A stretch of DNA of 64,000 bases. It comes from Ciborinia camelliae (lineage: Eukaryota; Ascomycota; Leotiomycetes; Helotiales; Sclerotiniaceae). Of this stretch, positions 23,968 through 36,909 are shown piece by piece. The notes beneath the pieces are model-generated. The model was not told the DNA's origin. It worked only from the letters and a program-made list of their open reading frames with translations, and did no database searches. The translations under genes were made by a program, and so were the position numbers. The DNA is taken from positions 523,187 to 587,186 of the forward strand of contig JANPYM010000001.1 in assembly GCA_025890175.1 (NCBI GenBank), in the 5' to 3' direction. How positions within the stretch are numbered: the stretch's first letter is position 1; each line of letters begins with the position of its first letter.

Positions 23968-26900
23968 ATGACCACAATCAACAATTGCAAAACACCATCA
24001 CCATCATATGCGGCAGAAATGTCAGACAATGAATATGGAGATATTGATGAAGATGTTTGGGATGAGGCTGAAGCTTTAACTCAAGCATCGCAAACGCTTC
24101 CATCAAATTCCCCCCATCGGCGAAAACGAAGGCGAATCAGCTCAGACCAAGAGCTCGACAATAATGATGATGATGATGATGGTTCAATTGCGCGACGGTA
24201 TCGATCGCTAGACTCCATACTTAGCGACAATGATGAAGGCGATGAGAAAAAGAAGTCGAAATATAGGATACATCTAGCCGCGGAAGAAGTGCCGGCGGCA
24301 GTAATTATGGGCGCCACACAAGCAGATGGAATGCCAGATTCTAGTCCTTACAGGATCAGAGGACCGATATACAGAATACCGAGACCCCCTCCTTCACCAG
24401 AGTTGGAGCCCAAGTCTGCGCCGACACTGACATCCATTTTTCGGCCTGCCAAAACCCAGAAACAGAATAGTGTCCCCACCCCCTCCCTGATCTATGATTT
24501 CTCTAAAGAACTTGAAGACCTGCCCTCAGATGCCTTTTCTCCAAGTCCGCCAGAAAAGCTCATGGAAAACCGGTCTATTATGATAAACTCATCGCAGCCA
24601 TTGGAGTTTACACAATCAGTTCGTTCCCAGCGGTTGGCCGCACCACAGAACGGCCTTCGCCAAACCACACTCTTTGGTGGTCGTGCTCCAGAGCAGGTGC
24701 CATCTGCCACACAAGCCAAAAAGGTTCATAATTATTTGGTGGATAAGGTACCGGAGCCACCAACTCATCATTCCCTGGACCAAGAAGCTATCAAAACATG
24801 GGTATATCCTAATAACCTAGGTCCAGAACGGAGATATCAATACACTATTGTACACAAGGGTCTCTTTAACAATCTCCTGGTAGCTCTGCCGACAGGTCTT
24901 GGGAAGACATTCATCGCAGCAACCATTATGCTCAACTTCTTTCGATGGACAAAGGATTCACAAATAGTCTTTGTAGCACCAACAAAACCTTTGGTATCTC
25001 AACAAGTCAGGGCTTGTTTCGAAATTGCGGGCATACCTAGATCATCAACGACAATGCTCACGGGAGAACAGACGCCCGCTCTAAGAGCTGAGGAATGGGC
25101 TGAAAAGAGAGTATTCTTCATGACGCCACAAACTGTTGAGAATGATTTGAAGACTGGTATAGCCGATCCCAAGAAGATTGCGCTGCTCGTTGTTGACGAG
25201 GCACATCGAGCAACTGGTAAATACGCTTATACCAACGTTGTCCAGTTTTTGCGCAGATTCAACCAGAGTTTTCGCGTCCTTGCTTTGACAGCCACCCCTG
25301 GATCAACCGTGGAAGCAGTTCAAGAAGTAATTGACAACCTGGAGATTGCAGAAGTCGAGATTCGGACAGAAGAGTCTATCGATATCAAAGAGTACGTACA
25401 CCGGCGAGATATCACTGAGATTCTCATAGAGCCTTCCGATGAAATAATCATGATCAGAGAACTCTTTAGCAAGGCACTTCAGCCGCTTGTTAATTCACTA
25501 TGCTCGCAAAATGCCTATTACAATAAGGATCCTATGGGGCTGACTCAATTTGGCATGCTCACAGCCAGAAAGGCGTGGATGGCATCCGATGCAGGAAAGA
25601 CAGCAAATATGAACTTCAAAGGGATGATAAATGCCCTGTTCACTGTGTTGACAAGCATGGGGCATGCGATAAAACTCCTTAACTTCCATGGAATCGGGCC
25701 ATTCTTCTCAAATATCAAGGATTTCCGAGCTGAGGTCGAGGGAAATAAGAAAGGTGGGAAATATAAAAACCAGATTGTCAATAGTCCCGACTTCAAGAAA
25801 ATGATGGCCCAGATTCAAATTTGGGTCAACAAAGAAGACTTCATTGGTCACCCGAAGCTCACTCATTTATGTAATACGGTGCTGAATCACTTTCTTGATT
25901 CCGGCGCCGGGTTGATGGGTGACAATATGCCACCTTCAAGCACCCGAGTAATTGTGTTCGCCGAATATCGTGATAGTGCCGAAGATATAGCCAGAGTGCT
26001 TAATAGACACGGTCCAATGATTAGAGCATCTGTTTTTGTAGGTCAAAGTGACTCGAAACGCTCAGAAGGTATGAATCAGGAAAAGCAGCTGGAAACCATT
26101 CGTAAATTCAAAGCTGGAGGCATAAATGTTATAGTTGCAACTAGCATCGGAGAAGAAGGTTTAGACATTGGAGAAGTCGATCTAATCGTCTGTTATGATT
26201 CTTCTTCTTCGCCGATTAGGATGCTACAGCGAATGGGTCGTACAGGAAGAAAGAGAGCTGGTAAGATCGTTCTCCTTCTCATGCGCGGAAAGGAGCAAGA
26301 TTCATACAAGAAGTCTAAGGACAATTATGAGCAGATGCAGAAGATGATTAGTTCTGGGTCTCGCTTCACTTTTCGCCACGATCTATCTGCTCGTATCATT
26401 CCTAGAGGCATCAAACCTGAGGTGGACAAGCGTTGGATTGAAATTCCTCCGGAAAACACTCAAGATCCATCTCTACCAGAACCTAAACGACGTGCTAAAG
26501 CTAAGAAGAAACCGGCCAAAAAATTCCACATGCCTGATGGTGTCGAGACAGGTTTTCGGAAAGCCTCGAAGCTTGATAGTAACGTAGCGCGTCCTTTTAC
26601 AAATTTCGGTATCACGCGAAAACCTAGCGAGCTAAATGATGATGAGCTGACGCCAGTACCCTTACTTGACTCCATCTTATTAAGTCCGAAGGACATGGCA
26701 GAGCTTGATCGTCGCTTTTTGAAAGTGCCGGACGGTGCTTTGGAAGAAGTTGAGATGCCCGATTTGACAGCTCAACCAGTCACACAGCGATCTTTAACCC
26801 CGACAGCTAAAGTATTACATGGAAAATACACCAGAAAATGTGTCAATCTATTTAACACATTATCGAGATCTCAAGTACCCGAGGACCGCGATATTAAGCC

Positions 26901-27720
26901 ATACGGAGATGAACCACCATCTGACCTTGGCAGTATACCACTTATGCTGCTAGAAGCAGACATACGAGGTGAATTCCTAAAAGCCCCCAAAGCTTCAAAA
27001 CCTACACAACTTCCCAAACCTCTTAAAAAGGCCCCCAAAACCACATCCAGGCCCAAGCAAACGCCTGCATCTAAGAAGGCCGGATCCAAAAAGGCTCCAG
27101 CACGTCGTAATCGCCCACTCCAAAACGACAACTCAGACTCAGAAGATAGCACCGCATCTATGACCATGGTATCCCATCTTCGCTCTTCTCAGATTCCTCA
27201 ACCAACGCCCGATTCTAAAGAAGAAGGACCAGGTGAACGAGTTGACAGAACCAGTGACATGGAAGAATTAGAAGCGAGTGACGATTCGGATTTGGGAAGT
27301 TTGGTGGATTTTATCGATCCTACGCAAACTCAGACTCAAATGCAGCTTACCGGGACGTCCAAATTTTCTTCGAGTCCGCCGCCAATGGAGGAGTGGGATT
27401 TTGATGGAAGAGAAAGGAGGAAAATGCCAGGGGGGATGCTGGCAAGGGCAGTGGAAAGAGACAGGGCGAATAACACATCTTTTGAGAGGACAGTTCCTCC
27501 GATGATGCAAGATAGTAATGACGATGATGACTTACCCACTATCGAGGATCTAGTTAAATGTGATGCTACTACTAGAAATAGTGAAATATCACTGTCTAGT
27601 AGTGCATTTGGCAGTGGGAAAAAGTCGACGCCAAACATGTTTACGAGGAAGAGAGATGGTGATGTGAGGGGAAGAGGAACGAAGCGGAGAATTGTGGATA
27701 GCGATGATAGTGATGAATGA
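23968..27720 (+). CDS. MPH1: MPH1/FANCM-family ATP-dependent DNA helicase
   Basis: SF2 DEAH helicase of the FANCM/Mph1 family, a 3'-5' helicase that dissociates D-loops and processes stalled forks in the nucleus. Single exon, 1250 residues from the ATG at 23968. Motif I is [11 protein letters not shown] (about residue 305), motif [12 protein letters not shown] (about 410), motif III LTATPG, and motif [12 protein letters not shown] (about 755). Between them lies the long Mph1-specific insert. The C-terminal third is basic and disordered, ending in [13 protein letters not shown] second in-frame ATG at 24019 ([19 protein letters not shown]) has a purine at -3, unlike the first, and begins the acidic N-terminus usual in this family, so the real protein may be 1233 residues. 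Confidence 0.96.
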   Translation: MTTINNCKTPSPSYAAEMSDNEYGDIDEDVWDEAEALTQASQTLPSNSPHRRKRRRISSDQELDNNDDDDDGSIARRYRSLDSILSDNDEGDEKKKSKYRIHLAAEEVPAAVIMGATQADGMPDSSPYRIRGPIYRIPRPPPSPELEPKSAPTLTSIFRPAKTQKQNSVPTPSLIYDFSKELEDLPSDAFSPSPPEKLMENRSIMINSSQPLEFTQSVRSQRLAAPQNGLRQTTLFGGRAPEQVPSATQAKKVHNYLVDKVPEPPTHHSLDQEAIKTWVYPNNLGPERRYQYTIVHKGLFNNLLVALPTGLGKTFIAATIMLNFFRWTKDSQIVFVAPTKPLVSQQVRACFEIAGIPRSSTTMLTGEQTPALRAEEWAEKRVFFMTPQTVENDLKTGIADPKKIALLVVDEAHRATGKYAYTNVVQFLRRFNQSFRVLALTATPGSTVEAVQEVIDNLEIAEVEIRTEESIDIKEYVHRRDITEILIEPSDEIIMIRELFSKALQPLVNSLCSQNAYYNKDPMGLTQFGMLTARKAWMASDAGKTANMNFKGMINALFTVLTSMGHAIKLLNFHGIGPFFSNIKDFRAEVEGNKKGGKYKNQIVNSPDFKKMMAQIQIWVNKEDFIGHPKLTHLCNTVLNHFLDSGAGLMGDNMPPSSTRVIVFAEYRDSAEDIARVLNRHGPMIRASVFVGQSDSKRSEGMNQEKQLETIRKFKAGGINVIVATSIGEEGLDIGEVDLIVCYDSSSSPIRMLQRMGRTGRKRAGKIVLLLMRGKEQDSYKKSKDNYEQMQKMISSGSRFTFRHDLSARIIPRGIKPEVDKRWIEIPPENTQDPSLPEPKRRAKAKKKPAKKFHMPDGVETGFRKASKLDSNVARPFTNFGITRKPSELNDDELTPVPLLDSILLSPKDMAELDRRFLKVPDGALEEVEMPDLTAQPVTQRSLTPTAKVLHGKYTRKCVNLFNTLSRSQVPEDRDIKPYGDEPPSDLGSIPLMLLEADIRGEFLKAPKASKPTQLPKPLKKAPKTTSRPKQTPASKKAGSKKAPARRNRPLQNDNSDSEDSTASMTMVSHLRSSQIPQPTPDSKEEGPGERVDRTSDMEELEASDDSDLGSLVDFIDPTQTQTQMQLTGTSKFSSSPPPMEEWDFDGRERRKMPGGMLARAVERDRANNTSFERTVPPMMQDSNDDDDLPTIEDLVKCDATTRNSEISLSSSAFGSGKKSTPNMFTRKRDGDVRGRGTKRRIVDSDDSDE

Positions 27721-28616
27721 TGTAGAAGCGCACCAGGGTATACATACGTTTTCCCCTTTTGTAATCAGTATGGAATGGTTGGCATTGGAGTTGCTGGGCG
27801 TGTTGCTATATATCGGGGAGCCATCATGTATATATGTAATTCTGTGGCAATGTGCATTGCATGTTTGAGAAATGAAAGGGATGATTCAACATCTGGCTCT
27901 GCATTTCAAAAAATATGCGAGTTTGTATTGCTCTCCTGTATCCACACGACCAATAAAACTTGATCTTCTTCACTTTCGCTTCAACACACGTCTCACATTC
28001 CGACTTCGACTTCTCGGTCCGTTTATCTTCAATTTTCAGCTTCAAAAATTATTGTTGTAATTACGTCCCTGTTCTGAAATGGTAATTTCTTTTGAGAGAG
28101 CGACAACTATTGAAAGTAATGGGGTTGAACCTAGTAAGATTTAAGAGATCGACTTGACTGGAAACAAAGGCAGATATGATATATCTTGAGGGTTTTTATA
28201 TATATATATACGTGAAGCTATGGAGAGGCAAGTTGTGAGAAAGACTGCCGACGGATGCTTATGTGATTTTCCTACAGTAGACAGGTTAGGGTTGAGAGTC
28301 TGCCATATATTGTAATGATCTGGACAATGGAAGTTTGTTGATGATTGGATTTGGGTAAATTTTTAATATATATAGCTTTTCAAATACTGAAGTCTTGGAT
28401 CTAATTTGGCAGTCCGGACTATTGGATACCCTGCATACAATGTTGTTCATTGTCTATATTATGAGACATGGATTGCCTTTTTGATAAGCCAGGAAGCCCG
28501 TATACATATTCCCTACCACTTCTTTTATTATATCATTCAGCCCACAAGAAGCTACAAGTAAATATCTCATCCACTCGCCCAATCTGTATTCCCAACATAA
28601 TATCCCATCCCATATA
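27721..28616. other. Intergenic, tail to tail, MPH1 and ACR3
   Basis: About 0.9 kb between converging genes. It contains a 14-bp TA run at 28197-28210 and otherwise only AT-rich 3' flank. Confidence 0.6.
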
Positions 28617-30176
28617 CTAATCCTTCCAGCCCCTCTTCTCACCGATCCACCTCACTACATATACCAACCCCAGCAAAACAGGCACCTCGATTACTAGATA
28701 AAAATAAGCATCAATGAACATCTGTCTCGGCAAGGAATATCGAGGTCACTTACAAGGACCCACTGTAGCAGCCAACGCCTGCTCACTATCCACGCCATAT
28801 GTAGCAACAGCGACCGCAATGGCCAACTCGAAGTTATTGCTCGCGGCCGTGAAACTTTGAGTCGTCGCAAATTTATAACCAAATCCCAAGCGATGACACA
28901 CAAACAGGGTCAAGAAGAAAATAATGGCAAAATAGACGATAAGAGGAGCTGCGACTCTCACCACCGAAACAATTTGCCGAACCACGTTTTGTCCCTGACT
29001 GGCGAAGAGAATCAAGATCGTGGCTAAAAGACCGAGGAGCGAGAATGGCGAGAGATATTTTAGGAATACAGTGTCGTACCAGGAAGGGGAGGTGAAATGG
29101 CGGAGAAAAAAACGGGTGAAGATTGCAGTGGCGAGCGGGATTCCGAGAAAGACTGCTACGCTGGATGCGATGGTTGAATAGGAGAACTCTGCGGGGCCTT
29201 TAGTGCCGGAAATTACGGATATGAAGAGGACGGAAAGAGGTGCGAAAAGAACCATTTGGAGGAGACTATTGACAGCAACGAGGATAGCACAATAAGATGT
29301 TGAGCCGCCAGCTAGGCTTGTCCATATCAAAACCTGCAATTGCTTGTTAATCTAGCTTTTCGGAATGAGGAAATGAGAGAAAGGTGAAGTACCATAGCGA
29401 TGCATCGAGCTATCCCAACAAGTATAAGACCAGATCTCAGCTCTTCTTTGTCCGGCAGAAATGCCCATGCAAGACCTAACTATATGTGAATTTTCATTAG
29501 CTATATTCTACGATGACTCTTTGCAACCAGAAGAGAAGACGAGATAATAAGGGAAAATACCATGACGAGCGGTGCAACGATCCAATTAACAACTAGACTA
29601 AATCCAATCTGAACCCATATATCCTTCTTCCGAAAGACATGGTGCAATGTTTCGAATTTGACTTTGCAGAGAATTGGGTACATCATTGCTAATAGACATA
29701 CAGCTATATAAATTGTTGTTTTTGTTAGTAAGAGCAGCAGTTTAACACATCTTAACCCCTTTTCCCAAATCCAGATTTCCAAGCCAAGTTTCTCGACCTT
29801 GGAGACTTGAGTAGACAACTACACTCCTAGATAAAGAAAGAGAGAAGGAGAAGGGACACCAACCAATAGGTACACTAACACCCACAAACCTCCCCTTCTG
29901 TAACGCAGGTGCAATATTAGGTACAAAGTTTCCCAATATAATCCCAATGGCCATTGCGAGGAAGATCCATAAAGCGAGGAGACGATCGAGCCAGCCTAGA
30001 CTTTTGAAGAGGGAAGTCTTTTTATGACCATTATTAAGGACACCATCTGGAGATTCGGCTGAGTGAGAATTTTTCTCGATATCTATAGAATCAGAAGGGA
30101 TAGCCGAGGAAGATATTGGCGCTTGGTGGATATCTTCTGAAGAGATGACATTCTCCGAGGGAAGGACTTTTGTCAT
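28617..30176 (-). CDS. ACR3: ACR3 arsenite efflux transporter
   Basis: Plasma-membrane arsenite (and antimonite) exporter of the bile/arsenite/riboflavin transporter superfamily. Five exons: 30176-29864, 29703-29561, 29479-29393, 29333-28754, 28693-28617, joined to 399 residues with every phase consistent. The 160-nt first intron uses a GTTGGT donor, and the joint restores VSVPIAVCLLAMMYPILCKV. Ten hydrophobic helices are visible. Family motifs include NWIVAPLVMLGLAWAFLP, VGIARCIAMVLIW (its cysteine is the likely metalloid ligand by analogy with characterised members), and a C-terminal helix with AATVGPLIEVPVLLGLVYVV. The extended N-terminus is hydrophilic. No ArsH, arsenate reductase or arsenic methyltransferase gene is in the window. 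Confidence 0.95.
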
Positions 30177-30951
30177 ATTGTCTAGACTACTGTTGGATCA
30201 AAACGCTTTGACGCTCTCCGTTGTTAAGAGTAGGACTCGAAGTTCTTAGGAATATAAAATTTTGAAAGAATTTTGAAAACTGAACTGTCATGAAAGTTAT
30301 GAAGAAAACGAATGCATCCTATAACTAGGTGTAAGGGCTTCATGTTTTATAGACAAAACAAAAGATATCGTTTCTCGTCTCCGTTTCTCCCTACACTTTT
30401 GGCGAGGGTAGCTCTGACCAATGAGCGCGAAGTAGTGACATTCATGGAGTACCGAGGCGAAGTGGGGGATATGGGAGCGAGCTTTTGAAAAGGTCTCCAT
30501 GGAAGTGTTTAAGACCTTTAGGCGATCACAAAGCAGATATGTGAAATAAAACCTATAAATACCTATTGAATTTACTTTGCATTTTACTTTACGGTAGAAC
30601 GAGCAGAAAGTAAAGAATGTGGAGGTATTGATAGAAACTTAGCGCAAAATGAGAGACCAACACAAGCAGTTTGTCGCATTTTCGATGGCAGGATTGGAGC
30701 CAACCTACCTATAAGATTCCTCCTCACGCGGTAGCGAGAACTGACTTCTTGAACTTTCAAGTATTGTTGCGATACCTGGAGACATTAAGAGTTAAACTCA
30801 CTTTCAAATGACATATGAGGCTGGAGGAAAAGAAGTTGAAGATTGTACGGATGGCATTTGATTAACCACGAGTTAAACAACCTCCAAAATTGATATGCTT
30901 CATGTCATCATTGTCTAGTTGTACAGCGCAAGGTATAATTAAATCATTCGT
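30177..30951. other. ACR3 promoter side and PRE4 3' flank
   Basis: 775 bases between two minus-strand genes. I see no recognisable metalloid-response element and no gene. Confidence 0.55.
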
Positions 30952-31895
30952 TTAGTTGACCTGGGTCCCATACCCCCGAATTTGTTCAGCTGTCCAATTG
31001 TTAGCATGCCATCGTGCAATAATTGAGTTGTCAGATCTTACCAAAAGCCCAACTCTGCTTTTCTAATTGTTCATTTTCCTTCAAATCAATACCTTCCTTT
31101 GTGATAACCGCAATCGAATACTTGTCCATGCTCCTCGCATCTCTGTAAAACAAGACCTTCATGCTCTCCTTGACTGCCTCTAAAGCCACCTCCTTGGTCA
31201 ACTTCGCAGCAGCCTCCTCATCTGGCGCAACTTTTCTTAACAATGGCTGAGCCAAATGCGCCCCAAACCCGGTTGCCAAACTTGGTGAAGAGAATGTTGT
31301 ACCCAGTAAATCGGCACTAGCCAAGAAAGGCTTATCATGCTCATCCAATCCCGCAACCAGTAAAGTGTTCCAGAGAGGGTTGAAATCGGATCGACGCTTG
31401 TAAAGGACTTTGGAGAGATATTTGTGGAGGTTATGAGCATTGAGGGTGTGACCTGATGCGCCGTATGCTTCTTCGGTATCGAGGGATTGAAGAAGTCGGT
31501 CTAAGTATTGCATGTCTGATACGTCGCCACCGAATCCAACAACGGATGTATCTGCGAATTTCCGAAGACGTTTTACATCTGTGAATCGTGCGAGAGAACC
31601 ATATGACGCTAATAGAAATGTTAGTGAGATGCATTTACAGCTTGTAATTATGCGCTGTACCCAAGTTATCCGCCGCAATTACAACACCATCTTTGAATTT
31701 TAATGCCACAACAGATGTACCAGTGACGATAGGTGATTGAGTGTGCTGGTTTGGTCCATTTTGTTGAAGATATGAAGCATCATAAGCACCATAAACATCA
31801 TCTCTAGGCTATTTGAATGTCAGTAATTCGGACAAATCTCATGCTGCGAGTATATTTGAACTTACACGACCCCAAGCTTGTGGAAGGTGATTCAT
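30952..31895 (-). CDS. PRE4: 20S proteasome subunit beta type-7 (PRE4/PSMB4)
   Basis: Non-catalytic beta7 subunit of the 20S proteasome core. Four exons: 31895-31866, 31808-31661, 31608-31042, 30989-30952, encoding 260 residues. The joints restore MNHLPQAWGRPRDDVYG, VVIAADNLASYGSLARF and the end SWAFAEQIRGYGTQVN. The propeptide ends before TQSPIVTGTSVVALKF, the mature start typical of beta7, which lacks the catalytic N-terminal threonine arrangement of the active beta subunits. The last 38-nt exon is easily missed, because the previous frame runs on to a false stop. It shares a 335-bp divergent promoter region with the HCNGP gene. Confidence 0.95.
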
Positions 31896-32230
31896 TATGT
31901 TTGAATGATTGAAGAAATGGGAAAAAGTTGTTAAGGTAGAGATTCAAATGTTCAAGGATAGCTAGGTATAATGTTGATAGCTTGAGGAAGCTCGCTGTTC
32001 CACCTACCTAGTAGGTAGGCAGCTTGGGGACGCGACTTCCCGCAACCTGAGGCCAAACTTCGGGGAATAGCGTACCCGCCTACCTTAAGTAAGGCAGAAG
32101 GTACCTTACAACTAAACTAACTAACTAACTTGGAACCTGGAAGTGCAAACACCCTCAAGAACTTTAAACTTTATTTATTACTGGGTGATCTTTCTCAACA
32201 CAATCACTCCCGATACCTGATACGATAATT
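31896..32230. promoter_or_regulatory. Bidirectional promoter region of PRE4 and the HCNGP-like gene
   Basis: Only 335 bases separate two divergent start codons, so the upstream signals must be shared or interleaved. It contains a perfect inverted repeat CCTACCTA-G-TAGGTAGG at 32003-32019, a CTAA-type tandem run at about 32110-32130 and a CT-rich stretch before the plus-strand start. No proteasome-associated PACE element (GGTGGCAAA) was seen by eye. Confidence 0.6.
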
Positions 32231-33216
32231 ATGGCAGGTTTAGTAGATTATGGAAGTAGCGATGAGGAGGGTTCTGTTCATGAAGACATTCCGCAGAAAT
32301 CTTCAAACGTAAGTTTATCCATTTAGTGCGATTCATATATACAAAAATCGCTGACATCACAGGCCATAGACTGCTGAAAGCACATTGTTCATTAATTCTA
32401 ATACAAATGGTACAACGAAAGGTACGCGGAGCTTGCAGCTGATTTATAGCACTTCTGACTCCCCAAACAGATGTGCAGCCACATGCGACAAAGCTTCCAC
32501 CCGCTGAAAACTCACGGATAATTGCGCTACCGAGTAATCCGAAATCAGACGCTCCTCTCGTTGGACCTCAATTGGGACCAGCTGAGGCAACTGGGCTTCC
32601 AGAATTAGAAGATGTTATGAACGAGGAACGAGATGGAGAACCGCAGTCGCCATACTCTGCGAATCGAGCTCTATTACGAGATCTCACCCTTCCAACAGTT
32701 CCCAATTACGATATCCCGCCTTCACCCCCAGGATCGCCAATGGCCAGTACGAATGCGAAATTTAAGCACTTCCTCGAACTCAAGAAGCAGGGTACACATT
32801 TCAATGAAAAGCTTGCAAAATCTGCGGCGCTCAAGAACCCGAGCTTAATGCAGAAGCTCATGGACTTTGCCGATATTGATGAAATGGAACAATATGAAAC
32901 AACTCTCCCCAAATATCTATGGAATCCGTCTGGCTTTCCTGAATACGCTTACAAGGAGGAACTTGCGACAACCCAACAGGATATTTTGATGGAGATCCTG
33001 GAGCAAAAGAAAGCTCGAGGTCAGAGGGAAGCTTTGGATTTCGTACCTGCAACAGCCTCAGGTGATGCAAGTCATAGTGGGACTCAAAGTGCTGGTGGGA
33101 TTAATGGAAAGGGGCAACAAAGTGCTGCTGAACGAATTATGGCAGGACTCGATAGGGGCAGATCGAACTCACCTCACACGCAAGGCCTAAAGAGAAAAAC
33201 CAGGTTTGAAAGTTGA
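32231..33216 (+). CDS. HCNGP-like (SAP30BP family) protein
   Basis: Member of the HCNGP/SAP30-binding-protein family; human SAP30BP is a nuclear protein tied to transcription repression and splicing. Three exons: 32231-32308, 32370-32421, 32471-33216, encoding 291 residues. The start MAGLVDYGSSDEE is the family's usual acidic N-terminus. The HCNGP core lies at about residues 135-205: FLELKKQGTHFNEKLAKS, NPSLMQKLMDFADID and TTLPKYLWNP. The tail is low in complexity with a basic end, GLKRKTRFES. The second acceptor is the CCATAG at 32369; using the CACAG seven bases earlier would give an immediate stop. Confidence 0.88.
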
Positions 33217-34624
33217 AACTACAGTCTATTAAATACGATCCATTCAACATTACATCAAGCTTGACGTCTCAATCGAATTAGACGTGGAGCAGGTATGACT
33301 TTGAGTCTTCCCCTAGCTATAGCTCTGATATGGGCGCAACGGACGGCCTTGGGACGCTTGGGGACGACTTGGGACAACTGAGATTCAATCACTGATGAAC
33401 TCTTAGGGCGAAACCTTGGTTTGCATCAGATGACAAGACTATTGCCTGTAATAGCCCAGCAGATGTTTGAAATGATTTCTGATTTTGCTTACACCACTCA
33501 TATCTTCTCAAGACCTGAGCATACATACGTAAACGGAGATGATTGCGTTGGGCCAATCAATAGATGCGGGAAGAGGACTAGGATTTGGATGAGAATCTTA
33601 AGATATCTGGTGGTGTGTGTGCTTTTTTATTCTGAATTTAATGAGGGAAGCAGAATTAGAAACATTTGGTCTCCTGACCATTGTTTATCAATATTAATCT
33701 CACAGGTTCTCAATCATGACTTTAAAATCGGCCGTGGCATATGCCATATGTCATATCCATATCCACATTCACATCCACATCCACAGTTCCACTTCAACCT
33801 GGGGAAAAAAGTGACTTTTATGATGATGACATTTGCCCGTGCGCAAATCCCTTCACCTACTACACTAACACTCCAGCTGGTAGGTACCTACCTAGTACCT
33901 ACCTAGGTAGTTTACAGTAGTTGATACAAACCTCCTCACCTGCAGCTAATAATACTAGGTAATTAATATACGTACAGCGCGACGATACTCTCCCGAAAGT
34001 TGGATTACTCCAGCTGGATTACTGGATTACTGGATTACTGGATTACTGGATTCCTGGATTCCTGGATTCCTGGATTCCTGGATTACTGCCTTGAGAATTT
34101 CTTTTTCTTGTACCTACCTACCTACCTATTCTAGTCTCCACATAAATTTGCATGAAATGAACTTCACAAATAAGTGAATCGTTCTGGCCGGCGGGGTTTG
34201 GAACTTTGGATGATGAATTTGTGATGTATCCGGTATTTTATTTGATCGGCATGCAGGTGTCTTTTTTTTTATCGCTCCCAAAGGCACCGGGCAGGGTAAA
34301 TAAGGTCCCTTGGCCTAGTCCATTAAACAAATAAGCAAAATCCCGGTCGAGATCCCCCCATCTAAATCTAAATTCCCCTACTCTTACTCTTACTCCCGTC
34401 CTACCTACTTCCGTACGTACTTGGATTTTGAAAGAATTCAACTTCCTAACCAAAAGAAAGTATACTCTTCGCACAAATTGATTATTTATTGAATTGCTAA
34501 ATATACCGTTACTTTCCCATCGAAATTGCAAAAATCCGCCAAAACGAAATACTTAACACCTCAGTTTAGCTCAGTTCGACTTGAATCTCATCGTGAATCA
34601 AACCAAGCTTCAATCTATGCAAAC
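33217..34624. other. Intergenic region upstream of the Chk2-like kinase
   Basis: 1.4 kb with no gene. It holds perfect palindromes GGTAGGTACCTACC (33879-33892) and CTACCTAGGTAG (33899-33910), an ordered 8-bp tandem array (34015-34086), and an ACCTACCT run near 34110-34130. The last 250 bases are the likely promoter and leader of the kinase gene. Confidence 0.6.
34015..34086. repeat. 8-bp minisatellite, nine units in ordered blocks
   Basis: Nine contiguous 8-bp units: four of TGGATTAC, four of TGGATTCC, then one TGGATTAC. The variant units are grouped, not mixed, as expected from stepwise tandem expansion of two neighbouring variants. Non-coding. Confidence 0.95.
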
Positions 34625-36909
34625 ATGCCTTTCAAAGGAGGCAAAGGCAATTTGAAGCGTGATCGAGTGCGAAAAGAGTTCTTTCCTTATCGTGGTCGAA
34701 GTTTGAAAAGGCTAACTTATGGTTTGATTGTAGGCAGGAACGATCGAAGAGAGCGAATCATATAAGAAACCTCGTCGATCCGAAAGACTCTCACAACCAG
34801 GGAATACCCCCATTTCAAATAAACAGCATCTTCCTTCCCCAGTTACGCATCAAGAATCTTCTTCCTCCAGTGATCATTTCAGAGATGGAACGGCAACACC
34901 ACCAGAGGGCCGACCGAGCCAGATCCTGCATCGAACTCCAGAACCAACTGAACATTTCTTTAAAGAGTCGCAAGCTTTTTCGTCTCCTCCTTTTTGCTTC
35001 TCTCAAGTAAAAACTCAAGAATTGAGTCAATCACAGACAAAGGATGTCGAAGACGAGGAAGGTGTCTGGGGATACTTGATACCTGTCAATCATAAATATG
35101 GGGAACTACTCACCCTGAGAAAAAGAAGTGCTTGTCCATTGCCAGGCAAGAACAGTGATATTGGAAACTCTCGTGAAGGCAAAGACTTGAATAAGGAGGA
35201 AGATACTTATGAAGCTACTAAAATCATGGGAATTGCTTCCAGAGGATACTTGATTGGACGACATCCAGAGTGTGGTAAGTAGAACCCCTAAGTTAGACAA
35301 AAGAGTGGTACCAACGATTTCTCTAGATCTCATGATCGATGATATCAAAGTCTCCAATAGGCATTGTCTCATTTACACCGAGAACCAAGAGGGTCTGAAT
35401 GTTGCTGTCGTTGAGGACTTATCAAGTAATGGCACTTTCATCAAAGAGAATGTTATTGGACGAAATAAGCATCGCCAACTAGAAGATGGGGATGAGATAC
35501 AAGTATTGGATGACGCCAGATTTGTCTTTCGATACCCAAAGCTGCGCGAGACCAGCAAATTCTTCCAAAAATACACAGTTCTAGAAAAACTCGGGTCAGG
35601 TCATTATGCAACGGTTTACTTATGCATTGAGAAGGCTACTGGTCAACGCTTCGCGGTCAAAATCTTTACGAGAAAACCCGGCATAGGAGAAAAACAAAAA
35701 ATCGAAGGTTTACAGCAAGAAATTGCGATGCTCATGGGCGTCAGTCATCCGTACGTGCTGTGCTTAAAGGACATCTTCGATGAGCCTGATGCAACTTACC
35801 TCGTTCTTGAGCTCGCAGCAGAAGGAGAACTGTTCAATTGGATTGTGCAGAAGGGCAAGCTTACAGAGCAAGAAACAAGAAAGATCTTCGTTCAATTGTT
35901 TGAAGGCTTGAAGTACCTGGTGAGTACCTCCTTCGTAGCTACCATGCAGTGGCGCTGACTAACCTATCCAAAATAGCATGAGCGTGGCATCGTACATCGA
36001 GACATCAAGCCCGAGAACATTTTGATGACCGATGAGGATCTTCATGTAAAACTTGCAGACTTTGGGCTTGCAAAGATTATTGGAGAGGCGTCTTTCACAA
36101 CCACAATTTGTGGCACTCCAAGCTACGTGGCTCCGGAGATCATTCAAGACAGCAACCATCGACGATATACACGTGCAGTTGATATTTGGTCATTAGGAGT
36201 TGTTCTATATATATGTCTCTGTGGATTCCCACCATTTTCTGATGAGCTGTATTCGAGGGACAACCCTTATGACCTTAAAGCCCAAATTAAACTCGGTAGA
36301 TTCGACTATCCCTCTCCATACTGGGACACTGTCGGTGACCCAGCATTGGATCTTATCGACCACATGCTGACAGTTGATCCGGAAAATCGTTACACTGTTG
36401 AAGAGTGCTTGGCTCATCCATGGATGACCCAGAAGACTATTAATCTCCATGATAGTACGGATGGTCTAGTCGGTGGACTTGCAGGTCTCGATTTTAGCAA
36501 GCGAAAGATCGTGAGAGAGAGAACACTGCTCAGCGCTATTAACGAAGTCAAAGTTTCTAAGATTATTCGAATCGAACCTGACAAAGATCCTGTCAAGGTA
36601 TATGTCAAAAATTCAGATGCCAAGTCGAATTGTATCAACCAACCAGCAAGTCAAGAAGCGCCAAAGCAAAACGGAGTCAAGAGCGAACAGGTTCCAGCAG
36701 CTCAACGAGATCCAAAAGAGTTCATTAAGATGGGGGGTAAAGGCGATCAAACTCTATTTGATAATGGCGGGGAGAGCATCTATCCAGAGGATTTAGAGGC
36801 AAAAGTCAAGTCCCCCGAGATGAAGGCGCCAGTGTCAAAAACTCCAAAGTCCAAGACAACTAAGCCAAACAAACCCAAGTCCAAGACGTCAAAGAAGAAG
36901 GGCAAATGA
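34625..36909 (+). CDS. FHA-domain Ser/Thr checkpoint kinase, Chk2/Rad53/PRD-4 type
   Basis: DNA-damage checkpoint kinase with one FHA domain before the kinase domain, the layout of Chk2, fission-yeast Cds1 and Neurospora PRD-4. Four exons: 34625-34666, 34734-35274, 35327-35919, 35977-36909, 702 residues. The FHA domain (about 183-265) has GYLIGRHPECD and SSNGTFIKEN; the first piece only appears after splicing at 35275-35326. The kinase domain (about 277-541) has LGSGHYATVY, FAVKIF, HRDIKPENIL, DFGLAK and SYVAPEII, all catalytic residues present. The C-terminus is lysine/serine/threonine-rich, ending SKTSKKKGK, a likely nuclear signal. The N-terminal region has SQ and TQ dipeptides. Only the first intron is uncertain: I used the GTGCGA donor at 34667 with the GTAG acceptor at 34733 (branch-like GCTAAC inside); an alternative pairing shifts a few residues. 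Confidence 0.93.

Noticed and set aside
34015..34086. Possible CRISPR-like array
   Set aside because: Contiguous 8-bp units without spacers in a eukaryotic genome; it is a minisatellite.
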